A stretch of 64,000 nt of DNA from Tenacibaculum sp. MAR_2009_124. GTDB lineage: Bacteria > Bacteroidota > Bacteroidia > Flavobacteriales > Flavobacteriaceae. The notes beneath the pieces are model-generated. The model did not search any database. It was not told where the DNA came from and saw only the letters and a program-made list of their open reading frames with translations. The position numbers and the translations under genes are program-made. Within the stretch, counting starts at the first letter, position 1; every line of letters begins with the position of its first letter. Location of the stretch: contig NZ_FNSF01000001.1 of NCBI RefSeq assembly GCF_900105455.1, positions 1,307,001-1,371,000 of the forward strand, written 5' to 3'. Below are positions 9,180 through 18,281 of this stretch, piece after piece.

Positions 9180-12100
9180 TTACTTTTTAATAAATCGTTT
9201 TGTTACCGCTTTACCATTTGAAACAAACTTTACAAAATAATTTCCTGTTGCAAACTTAGAAACGTCTATCACAGATTTATTTTGTATCCTTTTTTCATAG
9301 CTATAAACTATTTTACCTGTAATAGAATAAATTGTCATTTGCTCAAAGTCTCCATTAATAACTTCAATATTTAAATCATTTGTAGCTGGGCTAGGATATA
9401 ATTTAATATTATCTAAAGAGTTTTGTGTAAATGTTTTTAAGTCTTCACCTGGCGTTGAAGCTTTACTAAGATTTACTAAGTAATCTTCAACTTCTCCATA
9501 TGTAAATGATTCACAGGCAGTAGGTACGCCATTATATTTTAAAGAAACACGCATTCTTGTTGCCCCAGCCTGTGCAGACGCGGGAACGGTAAATGTTCCT
9601 GAATTCGTAGCATCAGTCGAAGGAGCTTTAGACCAAACAAGCTCTCCAGCATCTAAGAAATCACCATCTCTATTATAATCAATCCAAACAGCATATCCTT
9701 CTCTATAAACCGTTCCTGTCCAAGTTGGCGTTATGGTAAGTGTATGTGTTCCGCTTAAGTTTGCCGAAAGATTAGTATAATCTCCATATCCTCCAGTTTC
9801 AGCTCCAGTGGTATTATCAATTCCTTCTAATTGAAACCTAGAAATATATTCATCTGATGTATTATTCCCGTTCGAATTACAATACCCTGTTGGAGGTTCA
9901 GGATCTCCTCCTCCATTACCTATTTGCAAATTAATTGTATAATCTTCAACCTCGCCATAGGTAAAGTTTTCACAAGAAGTAGGAATTGCATTATATTTCA
10001 TAGAAACCCTCATTCTTACTGAGGTCTGAGCAGTTCCAGTAGGAACCGTAAAAGTTCCACTATTGCTCGTTGCTTTTGTCGGAGCTTGCGACCATACTAA
10101 TTCTCCAGTATCTGTAAAAACACCATTATTATTATAATCAATCCAAACAGCATAACCTTCACTATAAACTGTTCCTGTCCAAGTAGGTGTTACTGCTATT
10201 GTATATTGTTGTCCTTCTTTTAAATCTGTAGAAATACCTGTAAAGTCCGAATAAAACTGTGCTCCAGAACTATTATTTATAGTATTTAATTTTACATTAC
10301 CAATAAACTCATCATTTACATTACTACTTGCTGAAGTACAATATGAAATTTGCGCCGTAGTTGTTGTAAACGTTGCACTCACACTTCCAGATGTATTTCC
10401 TGCCGCATCTTGCGCTACAACAGAAGCAGTATATTGAGTAGTTGGTGATAAACCTGTTACGTTAAAAGAAGTTGTTGCTGATGTTCCTACTTGAGTTCCA
10501 TCTATAGAAATTAAGTACCTAGCTACCGCAATATTATCTGTGGAAGCCGTCCAGTTTAACGTTGCTCCTGTTCCTCCAATATTTGATGTTGTTAAGTTTG
10601 CTGGATTGGTTGGCGCTTCCGTATCTGGTGGTCCTACAGGTTGCATTTCAAACGTACCAACGACACCTTTTCTTCCATTATTCATATATTCGGTTATAAA
10701 CCAAAAAGTACTGTTGTCTGAAGGGTCTACATCTATTTTACTATAATCTCCATAACGAGTTCCTGGAATATTTTGATTCCCATTTGCAATCAATCCCTCC
10801 ACAGCGGTCATCGCTCCTAAAGGGTCACCAGCTAATCGTCCTGTAAAATATGAACTAACTCTTGTAGTAGCAGAACTGGTAGAACTTGATAAAGAGGAAT
10901 AGCCCATTCCAATGTTTCCACTCGCATCCATTGCCAAACTAGCATTCCATGCATGTCTTGAATCTGGAGCATTATAGGTACCCTCTTGATATAAAGACCA
11001 TGGTTGATTGTCTGCACTTTGACGGAATTCCATCCAACGAATACCTGCTAATTTTCCTGAAGAAGCATCCGTATCAACAACAAAGTTAAACACAGCAGAA
11101 TTGTAGGTATTGAATTTTCTAAACTGTGCTTGATTCATAATTGTTGCTTGTAAAGCATCAATAGACGCCCCTCCATTAGGTTGCGCTAAATTAGAGAAGC
11201 TTCCACCATCAAATACACCAATAAAGGGTGTTATATTGATTTCTTGTGGATTAGAAACCGTTGAACTCGCTGTATTACTCCAGTTTACATCAATAGTCCA
11301 TACTTTAACGTGATCTGTAGAAACGCCTGTCCAAGCATTATCTTGCATATAAACTACTGTTGCTCCTCCTGATGCTGGTAAGTTACCATCTGTAACATTT
11401 AATACTTGAGGGCTATAAAATCCGCTTGTTTTAATGTTAGGTAGATTAAAACCTAAAATTCCTGCATTCGTATTTCCTGCAAGCATAGCAGTTCTATCTA
11501 AAGCCCAAACTCTATTTGAACTGTTGGTATTATCGGTAATATAATAACCATCACTCCAAATAGATAATTTTTGATAATCATTAATTTGAGATACATTATA
11601 AATATACCATCCAGAAGTTAAAGGGTTTGGTCCATCTGAAACTGCAACTTGAGCGCCAGCTCCTCCTCCATTTAAAAATGATAACACCCATCTGTCTGCA
11701 GCATTGTCATATGATGCCGTTAAATCACAACAGCCCCCTGATGGAAAAATAGCGGGATTAGGAGCCGTTTCTCCTAATAATTGGTTTCCTTGTTTGTCAT
11801 AGATCATAAAACCTGTGTTAAATACAACTACGACATGGTTTGGTCCAACAGCTAAAGAAGGATCTGTTGGTTGTGAGTTTGAAGAATACGTGTCAAAGAC
11901 TAAACTTGCATTGGCCATTTGAACACTTTGTTCTTGTGGATGTCTATTTCTTTTAAAAAAGTCATCTTTGTTTTGAGGATCTTTGCCAGAAATAATAATA
12001 TTCCCCATTGATCTTTTGTCTTTAGCTTCCTTCTTTACATTTTTAAAAGGAACTAAATCGGCTGATCTATTAGATATAGGGGAAACATACTCAACTGATG

Positions 12101-12194
12101 ATATTTTTCCTCGATAAAATGGTTGGTTTTTGGTTTCTTGTGCCATTACAACAAACGACACCAAGAAGAAAACAATAGATAATTGTTTTTTCAT
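9180..12194 (-). CDS. Large secreted protein with FN3 and two GEVED domains and T9SS sorting domain
   Basis: A 1004-residue exported protein of unknown function. It starts with a signal peptide (MKKQLSIVFFLVSFVVMAQ). The first about 530 residues are a repetitive beta-rich region that I do not assign to an enzyme family. Next come a fibronectin type III domain (about 535-620) and two copies of a GEVED module, each ending in a version of FTYGEVEDY. The last about 75 residues are a type A T9SS sorting domain, with LYPSPATNDLNIE and ending in AVTKRFIKK. Secretion through T9SS and surface attachment or release are therefore expected. It lies inside the starch locus between the operon and its regulator, so a glucan-related adhesive or binding role is possible but unproven. 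Confidence 0.85.
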   Translation of the reverse strand: MKKQLSIVFFLVSFVVMAQETKNQPFYRGKISSVEYVSPISNRSADLVPFKNVKKEAKDKRSMGNIIISGKDPQNKDDFFKRNRHPQEQSVQMANASLVFDTYSSNSQPTDPSLAVGPNHVVVVFNTGFMIYDKQGNQLLGETAPNPAIFPSGGCCDLTASYDNAADRWVLSFLNGGGAGAQVAVSDGPNPLTSGWYIYNVSQINDYQKLSIWSDGYYITDNTNSSNRVWALDRTAMLAGNTNAGILGFNLPNIKTSGFYSPQVLNVTDGNLPASGGATVVYMQDNAWTGVSTDHVKVWTIDVNWSNTASSTVSNPQEINITPFIGVFDGGSFSNLAQPNGGASIDALQATIMNQAQFRKFNTYNSAVFNFVVDTDASSGKLAGIRWMEFRQSADNQPWSLYQEGTYNAPDSRHAWNASLAMDASGNIGMGYSSLSSSTSSATTRVSSYFTGRLAGDPLGAMTAVEGLIANGNQNIPGTRYGDYSKIDVDPSDNSTFWFITEYMNNGRKGVVGTFEMQPVGPPDTEAPTNPANLTTSNIGGTGATLNWTASTDNIAVARYLISIDGTQVGTSATTSFNVTGLSPTTQYTASVVAQDAAGNTSGSVSATFTTTTAQISYCTSASSNVNDEFIGNVKLNTINNSSGAQFYSDFTGISTDLKEGQQYTIAVTPTWTGTVYSEGYAVWIDYNNNGVFTDTGELVWSQAPTKATSNSGTFTVPTGTAQTSVRMRVSMKYNAIPTSCENFTYGEVEDYTINLQIGNGGGDPEPPTGYCNSNGNNTSDEYISRFQLEGIDNTTGAETGGYGDYTNLSANLSGTHTLTITPTWTGTVYREGYAVWIDYNRDGDFLDAGELVWSKAPSTDATNSGTFTVPASAQAGATRMRVSLKYNGVPTACESFTYGEVEDYLVNLSKASTPGEDLKTFTQNSLDNIKLYPSPATNDLNIEVINGDFEQMTIYSITGKIVYSYEKRIQNKSVIDVSKFATGNYFVKFVSNGKAVTKRFIKK

Positions 12195-12374
12195 GATAAG
12201 AAGGGTATTTTGGTTAGTGAACCGAAACTAATAAAAAAAAACATAAACCACTGAATATTATCAGTTTATTTTATCACTTTCGAATTAAAATCCAAAACGT
12301 TATCCTTAAAAACAAGTTCGTATTTCAAATAAAACCTAAGCAATTAGTTAAACTATTTCCTTTTGTAAATGGGA

Positions 12375-13400
12375 TTAGTTTTCTACTTTTTTACTAGATT
12401 CTCTAATTTTCAAATTGCTTGATATTACTTTGGTTTTAGTTACCTCATTCTCTTTATTTCCTTCAATACAGTCGATCAATAATTCTGCCGATTGTTCTCC
12501 CATAGTAAACCCGTGCTGTACCACAGTGCTTATGGATGGGGAAGCGTATTGAGATATGAGTCCATCAGTAAAACCAATTATCGAAATATCATTTGGAATG
12601 TTTAGGCATTTTTCCTTTGCAATTCGAATGGCAATAGCTGCATATATTTCATTGACAGCAAAAATAGCATCAATGGGTTCTTCAAATAGCTTTTCTGCTT
12701 GAGCTTTTATCTCATGTTCTTCATTCACTCTAGTAATTAATTTATGATTGATGGTTTTACCAGAATCTTTTAAAGCTTTCTCATATCCTAGTAACCTATC
12801 AAGACCAACAGTTACGTGCGTTGGTGTTGTTAAAATTCCAATCGTATCACATCCTGAATCTAACAAATACTTGGTGGCTTTATACCCTGCTCCTACATCA
12901 TCAACAATTACTTTATCACATTTTAAAGATTCATGAGTCCGGTCAAATAAAACCAAAGGAATATTATTATCAATTAATCGATTAAAATGTTTAAACGTCC
13001 CTTTTTCTAATGTTTCTTTAGCAATAGAAACTAATAAACCATCAACACTACCATTTGTTAGTACATCAATTGTTTCAGCTTCTTTTTTTTCTAAATCATT
13101 GGAAAAGCAAACCATAATATTGTAACCTCTTTCTGAAGCCACTTTTTCAATACCTTTGATAACAGTTGAAAAAAAATGATGTACAATTTGAGGTAAAATA
13201 ATACCAATTACTTTAGTTTTCTGATTTCGTAATTGTAGTGCTAAATTATTCGGTCTGTAATTGTAATAATCAGCATACGCCTTTATCCTTTCTTTAGTTT
13301 CTTTACTAATTTCGGAGCTATCTCTTAAAGCCTTTGATACTGTGGAAGTTGCTACGCCCAATTCTTTAGCAATTGTCTTAATAGTAATTTTAGTTTTCAT
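12375..13400 (-). CDS. LacI-family transcriptional regulator of the maltodextrin locus
   Basis: A 341-residue LacI/PurR-type regulator. The helix-turn-helix is at the N-terminus (ITIKTIAKELGVATSTVSKA), followed by the hinge containing YRPN and a periplasmic-binding-protein-like sugar-sensing domain with GIILPQIVHHFF and GFTDGLISQYASPSISTV. The frame could open 18 bases earlier at a TTG, but the ATG at 13400 fits the family start better. It is transcribed away from susC and lies beside the transporter/phosphorylase operon. It probably controls both arms and its own promoter in response to maltose or a maltodextrin. Whether it activates or represses cannot be told. Confidence 0.9.
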   Translation of the reverse strand: MKTKITIKTIAKELGVATSTVSKALRDSSEISKETKERIKAYADYYNYRPNNLALQLRNQKTKVIGIILPQIVHHFFSTVIKGIEKVASERGYNIMVCFSNDLEKKEAETIDVLTNGSVDGLLVSIAKETLEKGTFKHFNRLIDNNIPLVLFDRTHESLKCDKVIVDDVGAGYKATKYLLDSGCDTIGILTTPTHVTVGLDRLLGYEKALKDSGKTINHKLITRVNEEHEIKAQAEKLFEEPIDAIFAVNEIYAAIAIRIAKEKCLNIPNDISIIGFTDGLISQYASPSISTVVQHGFTMGEQSAELLIDCIEGNKENEVTKTKVISSNLKIRESSKKVEN

Positions 13401-13473
13401 CTTTTGCAAAAATGACAATTTTCTTCGGTTAGTTTTATTAAACCGTTAATATATGCCATAAAAACTTATCAAC

Positions 13474-13489
13474 ACGAAATCGTTTTCGT
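13474..13489. promoter_or_regulatory. Putative LacI-family operator
   Basis: The 16-base near-palindrome ACGAAATCGTTTTCGT (7 of 8 positions pair) has the central CG typical of LacI-family operators. It lies in the intergenic region between the regulator gene and susC, within the expected regulator leader. Confidence 0.55.
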
Positions 13490-13536
13490 AGCATTTACAG
13501 TAGCTGAGCAGCTATTTTTCTTTCTATCTTCACCCC

Positions 13537-13573
13537 TGTGGAAGCAAAATTATTGATAATTCTTTATATCAAA
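13537..13573 (-). promoter_or_regulatory. Promoter of the LacI-type regulator, containing the shared motif
   Basis: On the minus strand a TTTG box (13573-13570) is followed after 17 bases by TAATTTTG (13552-13545), a full match to the Bacteroidota -7 consensus TANNTTTG. The predicted transcript start lies about 138 bases before the regulator ATG, so the leader would include the operator-like palindrome. The box is embedded in the 23-base sequence (13537-13559) also found at 8974-8995. Confidence 0.5.
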
Positions 13574-13597
13574 TTTATATGTATTTAACCTAAACAA

Positions 13598-16500
13598 ATG
13601 AAGTATATAAACATAGTTATATTCGGAATTTTATTACTGACATCTTCTCAATTATCTGCTCAACAGAATTTTAGAGGAACGGTTATAGAAAAAACTACCG
13701 GTTATGGAATTCCAGGAGTTAATGTAGTTATTAAAGGAACTACAAAAGGAACATCTTCAGATTTTGACGGAAATTTCCAAGTAGGAAACGTTAAATCTGG
13801 AGATGTTCTTGTTTTTAGTGCTATTGGTTTTATAGTACAAGAGTATACAATTGGGGCAAGCTTAAAGGGTACTATTCAACTTCAAGAAGATTCTCAACAA
13901 CTCGATGAGGTTGTTGTTGTTGGATATGGAACTACTACAAAAAAAGACGCAACTGGATCCGTTACCTCAATTAGCTCAAAAGATTTTAATAAAACACCTG
14001 TGGTAGGTGCTGAACAATTACTACAAGGGAAAGTTCCTGGTGTTCGAATCACTTCGGTTGGTGGTCAGCCGGACGCAGCACCCAATATTAGAATTCGTGG
14101 AGGTGCTTCTTTAAACGCTAATAATTCTCCTTTGATTGTTATCGATGGAGTTCCTATTGATACTACGAATCCAGCTGGTGTAAGTAATCCGCTTACCTTA
14201 GTAAATCCAAATGATATTGAAAACTTCTCAATATTGAAAGATGCTTCTGCTACCGCTATCTATGGTTCAAGGGCTTCTAATGGAGTTATTTTAATAACAA
14301 CGAAAAAAGGAACTAATAGCGGTGTAAAGTTTAACTTTTCAAGTGATGTTTCTATTGGTATCGTTGGTCGTACTCTCGATGTGATGGATGGTACTCAGTT
14401 TACGAAATTTATTCAGACATATCATCCTACTCAGACTAATCTTTTAGGAATTGATGATCCAACAACTACTGCTACTGACGATTTAAGTACACCAGAGATT
14501 GAGGGTCGTATTTTATCCAATACTAACTGGCAAGAAGCTATTTATAGAACTTCCGTTTCTACAAATAATAATTTTAGTGCAAGAGCATTTTTATTTGATA
14601 AAGTTCCTGCTCGTTTTTCTTTTGGCCATACGAAAAGTGAAGGTATCGTTAAAACTAATGATTATGAACGTTATTCGTTATCTTTAAGGCTAACACCCAA
14701 ATTTTTAAACGATCAATTAAAAGTTGATGTAAATGCTAAAGGTATTTATGCAGATAAAAATGTAATAGATGAAGGTGGCGCACTTGGAGGAGCTATTAAT
14801 ATGGATCCTACCAAACCTATTTATGATAGCAGCACTAATGGTTTTGGAGGTTTTTACCAATCAACTAGATTTAATGATGAAGATCCAAGTCAAGCAACAA
14901 AACTTTTATTAGATGGACAATTCAATCCTGTAGCTTTATTATTGCAAAGGACTAGACCAGAAAGAGTCTATAAACTTTTAGGGAATGTAGAGTTAGATTA
15001 TACCATGCCTTTTTTATCGGAGCTTAGAGGTGTTTTAAATTTAGGATTGGAAACATCAAAAACAGAAATAAAGGAAGAGTTTATAGAAAATGCAATCGCC
15101 ACTCGACAATTCAATGCTAGTGATACAAACCCCGAAACAAGTGCAGTTTTTAATCCGGGTATTAACTATACCGAAGATCAAAACATTACGAATACAACCT
15201 TGGATGCTTATTTAGTTTACAATAAGCAACTTGAAGGATTTCTATCGAAAGTCGAGCTTCAAGGAGGATACTCTTATCAAAATTTCCGAAACGAAGGAAG
15301 TAAAGAAATTTTTAGATATAATACAGAAACAGGATTAAGGGAAATAAAGCCAAACCCTCAGAACCCTACAAATAGATACTTCAATGAATTAAACCTACAG
15401 TCGTTTTTTGGTAGGGCTAATCTTAACTTTGACAATAAGTATTTAGTAACTTTATCATTAAGAGCCGATGGATCTTCTTTGTTTAGACCTTCAAAGCGCT
15501 GGGGCTATTTCCCCGCTGCTGCCTTAGCATGGAAAATTGAAGAAGAAGATTTCCTTAAAAATGTAGATTTTGTAAATACATTAAAATTACGACTAGGATG
15601 GGGTAAAACTGGGCAACAAGATATTACAGGTGCCGTTGGTTTTTATCCTTCAACTCCATTATTTTCGCAAGGAGATGCCTCTAGTCAATATTTAGATGGC
15701 GTTAATATCTATTCTGCTATTGCATTTAACGAGAACTTAACTTGGGAAAAATCAACCACTTATAATTTAGGTGTAGATTTTGGTTTTTTAAACGATGTTA
15801 TTTCTGGTTCATTTGATATTTTCCAAAGAAATACAACCGATTTACTTGCTAGAGTACCTGTGGCTCCTGGACAAGGATTAGGGAGTTCATTCATTAAAAA
15901 TGTTGGAGAAACCGAAAGTAAAGGTTTTGAACTTGCTCTAAATGCTACTCCATACGAAAACGATAACTTCAGATTCGATGTTAATACCAACGTTGCTTAC
16001 AATAAAACTGAAATCACAAGCTTGCAGGACATTACAAGAATTGTTTCTTCCGATGGTGGCCTACCAGTCGGTACTGGAGTTAATCTAGCCTATTCGCCTG
16101 TTGGTTTGCAAGCACATTCAGCATGGGTATTTAAGCAGTTATATGATAGTTCAGGCAACCCAATTTGGGGAGCTCATGCCGATTTAAACGATGATGGAAT
16201 CATCGATAATGATGATCGTTTTTACAGACCATTGCGCCCCAATTGGACATATGGTTTTGGGTTGAACTTTAGCTATAAAAATTGGGATTTAACGTCAAAC
16301 TTCAGAGGACAGATTGGAGGTTTAGTATACAATGCTAAAAAATTAACCAATGGATGGCGTGATAATGCTATTCCAATAAATTCAAATAGTTTAACCAATG
16401 TATTAGATTTCTATAATGGAGCTTCAGATGTTAATTTTATCAATACCAACGGAAACGTTCGTTTCTCAGATTATTATCTAGAGGATGCTTCATTCTTACG

Positions 16501-16696
16501 TTGTGAAAATATTGTTTTAGGCTATCGTTTTGATCAGTTATTGAAAAATGGAATGGTACGATTATATGGATCGGTAGCAAATCCTTTTATCATAACGAAT
16601 TATTCTGGTCAAGATCCTGAAAACTTTAACTCAATTGACAATAACTTCTATCCTAGACCAAGAACCTATACAATTGGTGTTAATGTAGATTTTTAA
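13598..16696 (+). CDS. SusC-like TonB-dependent outer-membrane transporter
   Basis: A 1032-residue SusC/RagA receptor that moves glycans across the outer membrane using TonB energy. It has a signal peptide (to about residue 21, ending QLSAQ), then a carboxypeptidase-regulatory-like domain (RGTVIEKTTGYGIPGVNVVI, about 24-110). The conserved TonB-box region is EVVVVGYGTTTKKDATGSV. A plug domain follows with GKVPGVRI, IRIRGG and SPLIVIDGVP, and then a long beta-barrel ending in a C-terminal aromatic-rich strand. It is followed 12 bases later by susD, the invariable partner. Maltodextrin as cargo is inferred from the surrounding GH13, GH31 and GH65 genes. Confidence 0.95.
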   Translation: MKYINIVIFGILLLTSSQLSAQQNFRGTVIEKTTGYGIPGVNVVIKGTTKGTSSDFDGNFQVGNVKSGDVLVFSAIGFIVQEYTIGASLKGTIQLQEDSQQLDEVVVVGYGTTTKKDATGSVTSISSKDFNKTPVVGAEQLLQGKVPGVRITSVGGQPDAAPNIRIRGGASLNANNSPLIVIDGVPIDTTNPAGVSNPLTLVNPNDIENFSILKDASATAIYGSRASNGVILITTKKGTNSGVKFNFSSDVSIGIVGRTLDVMDGTQFTKFIQTYHPTQTNLLGIDDPTTTATDDLSTPEIEGRILSNTNWQEAIYRTSVSTNNNFSARAFLFDKVPARFSFGHTKSEGIVKTNDYERYSLSLRLTPKFLNDQLKVDVNAKGIYADKNVIDEGGALGGAINMDPTKPIYDSSTNGFGGFYQSTRFNDEDPSQATKLLLDGQFNPVALLLQRTRPERVYKLLGNVELDYTMPFLSELRGVLNLGLETSKTEIKEEFIENAIATRQFNASDTNPETSAVFNPGINYTEDQNITNTTLDAYLVYNKQLEGFLSKVELQGGYSYQNFRNEGSKEIFRYNTETGLREIKPNPQNPTNRYFNELNLQSFFGRANLNFDNKYLVTLSLRADGSSLFRPSKRWGYFPAAALAWKIEEEDFLKNVDFVNTLKLRLGWGKTGQQDITGAVGFYPSTPLFSQGDASSQYLDGVNIYSAIAFNENLTWEKSTTYNLGVDFGFLNDVISGSFDIFQRNTTDLLARVPVAPGQGLGSSFIKNVGETESKGFELALNATPYENDNFRFDVNTNVAYNKTEITSLQDITRIVSSDGGLPVGTGVNLAYSPVGLQAHSAWVFKQLYDSSGNPIWGAHADLNDDGIIDNDDRFYRPLRPNWTYGFGLNFSYKNWDLTSNFRGQIGGLVYNAKKLTNGWRDNAIPINSNSLTNVLDFYNGASDVNFINTNGNVRFSDYYLEDASFLRCENIVLGYRFDQLLKNGMVRLYGSVANPFIITNYSGQDPENFNSIDNNFYPRPRTYTIGVNVDF

Positions 16697-16708
16697 TTCT
16701 TATTAATT

Positions 16709-18265
16709 ATGAAAAAATTTCTAATACTTATACTTATCATATCAGCATCATTTTCGGGATGCCTAAGTGATTTAGATACAAAACCTGAAGTTGAATTAAC
16801 GTTGGAAGAATTATTAAAACAAGATCCAAATGCTATTTCAGGTATTTTATCCAGACTTTACGCATCATATGCCTTATCTGGCGTTCAAGGTCCAGGAAGT
16901 TCAGACATTGATGACGATGCTGGAGAATCTCCTTTTTTAAGAGGTATTATTAACCTACAAGATTTCACTTCTGATGGAATGAAAAATAGATGGGGAGATG
17001 ATGGTTTAGATCAATTAACGACGACTTCTAACTGGGATGAAAACAACAAGTTCTTTCGTTATTTATATAATAGAATATATTATACGATTCCGCAGGCTAA
17101 CAATTTATTATCGGTAATGAGAAATGTTACCGTCAATGATCAAGAAAATATAATCAGTGAGGTTCGTTTTTTAAGAGCCTTAGCCTATTATTACTTAATT
17201 GATGCTTTTGGAAACGGTGTATTGGCTACCGAAGAAAACATTGGAACTTCTCAGCCTTTACCTCAAGCTTCACGACAAGAGATTTTCAACTATATTGAGT
17301 CAGAGTTATTGGCTATAGAATCAACCATTGCTGCGTCAAATGGCTATGGTAGAGCGAATAAAGCTGTTGTTCAAATGTTACTCTCTAAACTTTACTTAAA
17401 TGCCGAAGTGTATACTGGTACGGCTCACTATAACGAAGCCGCTAGTTTTATTAAAAAAGTAATTGACAATGGTGGTTATTCTTTGGCTCCTGAGTTTGTC
17501 AATAATTTTTCAGGAGACAACGACACTTCTCCTGAAATCATATTTCCATTAATTGCCAATGCTGTTAATAGCCAAAGTTATGGGAACACGACATATATAA
17601 TTAATGGAAGTTTATCTTCTGACACCATGAATTTAGATGATTATGGAGCTACAGGTGGCTGGGGTGGTCATAGAGCTAGTTCAGGCTGGTATGGAAAATA
17701 CTGCGGAGGGGTAACTGATGTTTCTGCTTTGATAGCCTGCTCTGATGAAAGAGCGAAACTATTCTGGACGGAAAATCATGCTTTTGACATGAGTGACTAT
17801 AAAAAATGGACTGACGGATTTCCTTCTATAAAATTTAGAAACACGAACGTAAATGGTTCAACAACTTCAACAGAATTCGCTAATACAGATTTCCCTTTAT
17901 TTAGATTAGCAGATGCTTACTTAATTTACGTGGAATGTGCTATTAGAGGAGCAAGTTCAGCCGATATGTCAACTGCTTTAAACTATGTAAATATGGTTAG
18001 AAGTCGATCAAATGCCAGTACTGTTAGTCTATCAGAATTAACCTTAAATTTTATTATTGACGAAAGGGCGAGGGAATTAAACCTTGAAGGACATAGAAGA
18101 TCTGACCTCATTCGTTTCGGAATGTTTACAGGTGGAAATTACTTATGGCCTTGGAAAGGAAATACAGCTAATGGAACGGCAATCCCTGATACCTACAAAT
18201 TATTTCCAATTCCTTTAACGGCTCTTGAAGCGAATCCTAACTTAACTCAAAACCCTGGTTACTAA
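16709..18265 (+). CDS. SusD-like starch/glycan-binding lipoprotein
   Basis: A 518-residue RagB/SusD family surface lipoprotein that forms a hinged lid on the SusC barrel and captures glycan. The signal peptide ends in SFSGC (Cys18). The alpha-helical TPR-like region contains ISEVRFLRALAYYYLIDAFG, and the C-terminal part has INDERARELNLEGHR-like residues (IIDERARELNLEGHRRSDLI in this protein). The length is typical. It sits between susC and a SusE-like gene, all close together on the plus strand, so co-transcription is very likely. Confidence 0.95.
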   Translation: MKKFLILILIISASFSGCLSDLDTKPEVELTLEELLKQDPNAISGILSRLYASYALSGVQGPGSSDIDDDAGESPFLRGIINLQDFTSDGMKNRWGDDGLDQLTTTSNWDENNKFFRYLYNRIYYTIPQANNLLSVMRNVTVNDQENIISEVRFLRALAYYYLIDAFGNGVLATEENIGTSQPLPQASRQEIFNYIESELLAIESTIAASNGYGRANKAVVQMLLSKLYLNAEVYTGTAHYNEAASFIKKVIDNGGYSLAPEFVNNFSGDNDTSPEIIFPLIANAVNSQSYGNTTYIINGSLSSDTMNLDDYGATGGWGGHRASSGWYGKYCGGVTDVSALIACSDERAKLFWTENHAFDMSDYKKWTDGFPSIKFRNTNVNGSTTSTEFANTDFPLFRLADAYLIYVECAIRGASSADMSTALNYVNMVRSRSNASTVSLSELTLNFIIDERARELNLEGHRRSDLIRFGMFTGGNYLWPWKGNTANGTAIPDTYKLFPIPLTALEANPNLTQNPGY

Positions 18266-18281
18266 CACAAAAGAAAACATC

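Noticed and set aside
13401..13418. N-terminal extension of the LacI-type regulator from a TTG
   Set aside because: It adds six residues before the conserved helix-turn-helix; the ATG at 13400 is the more usual position.
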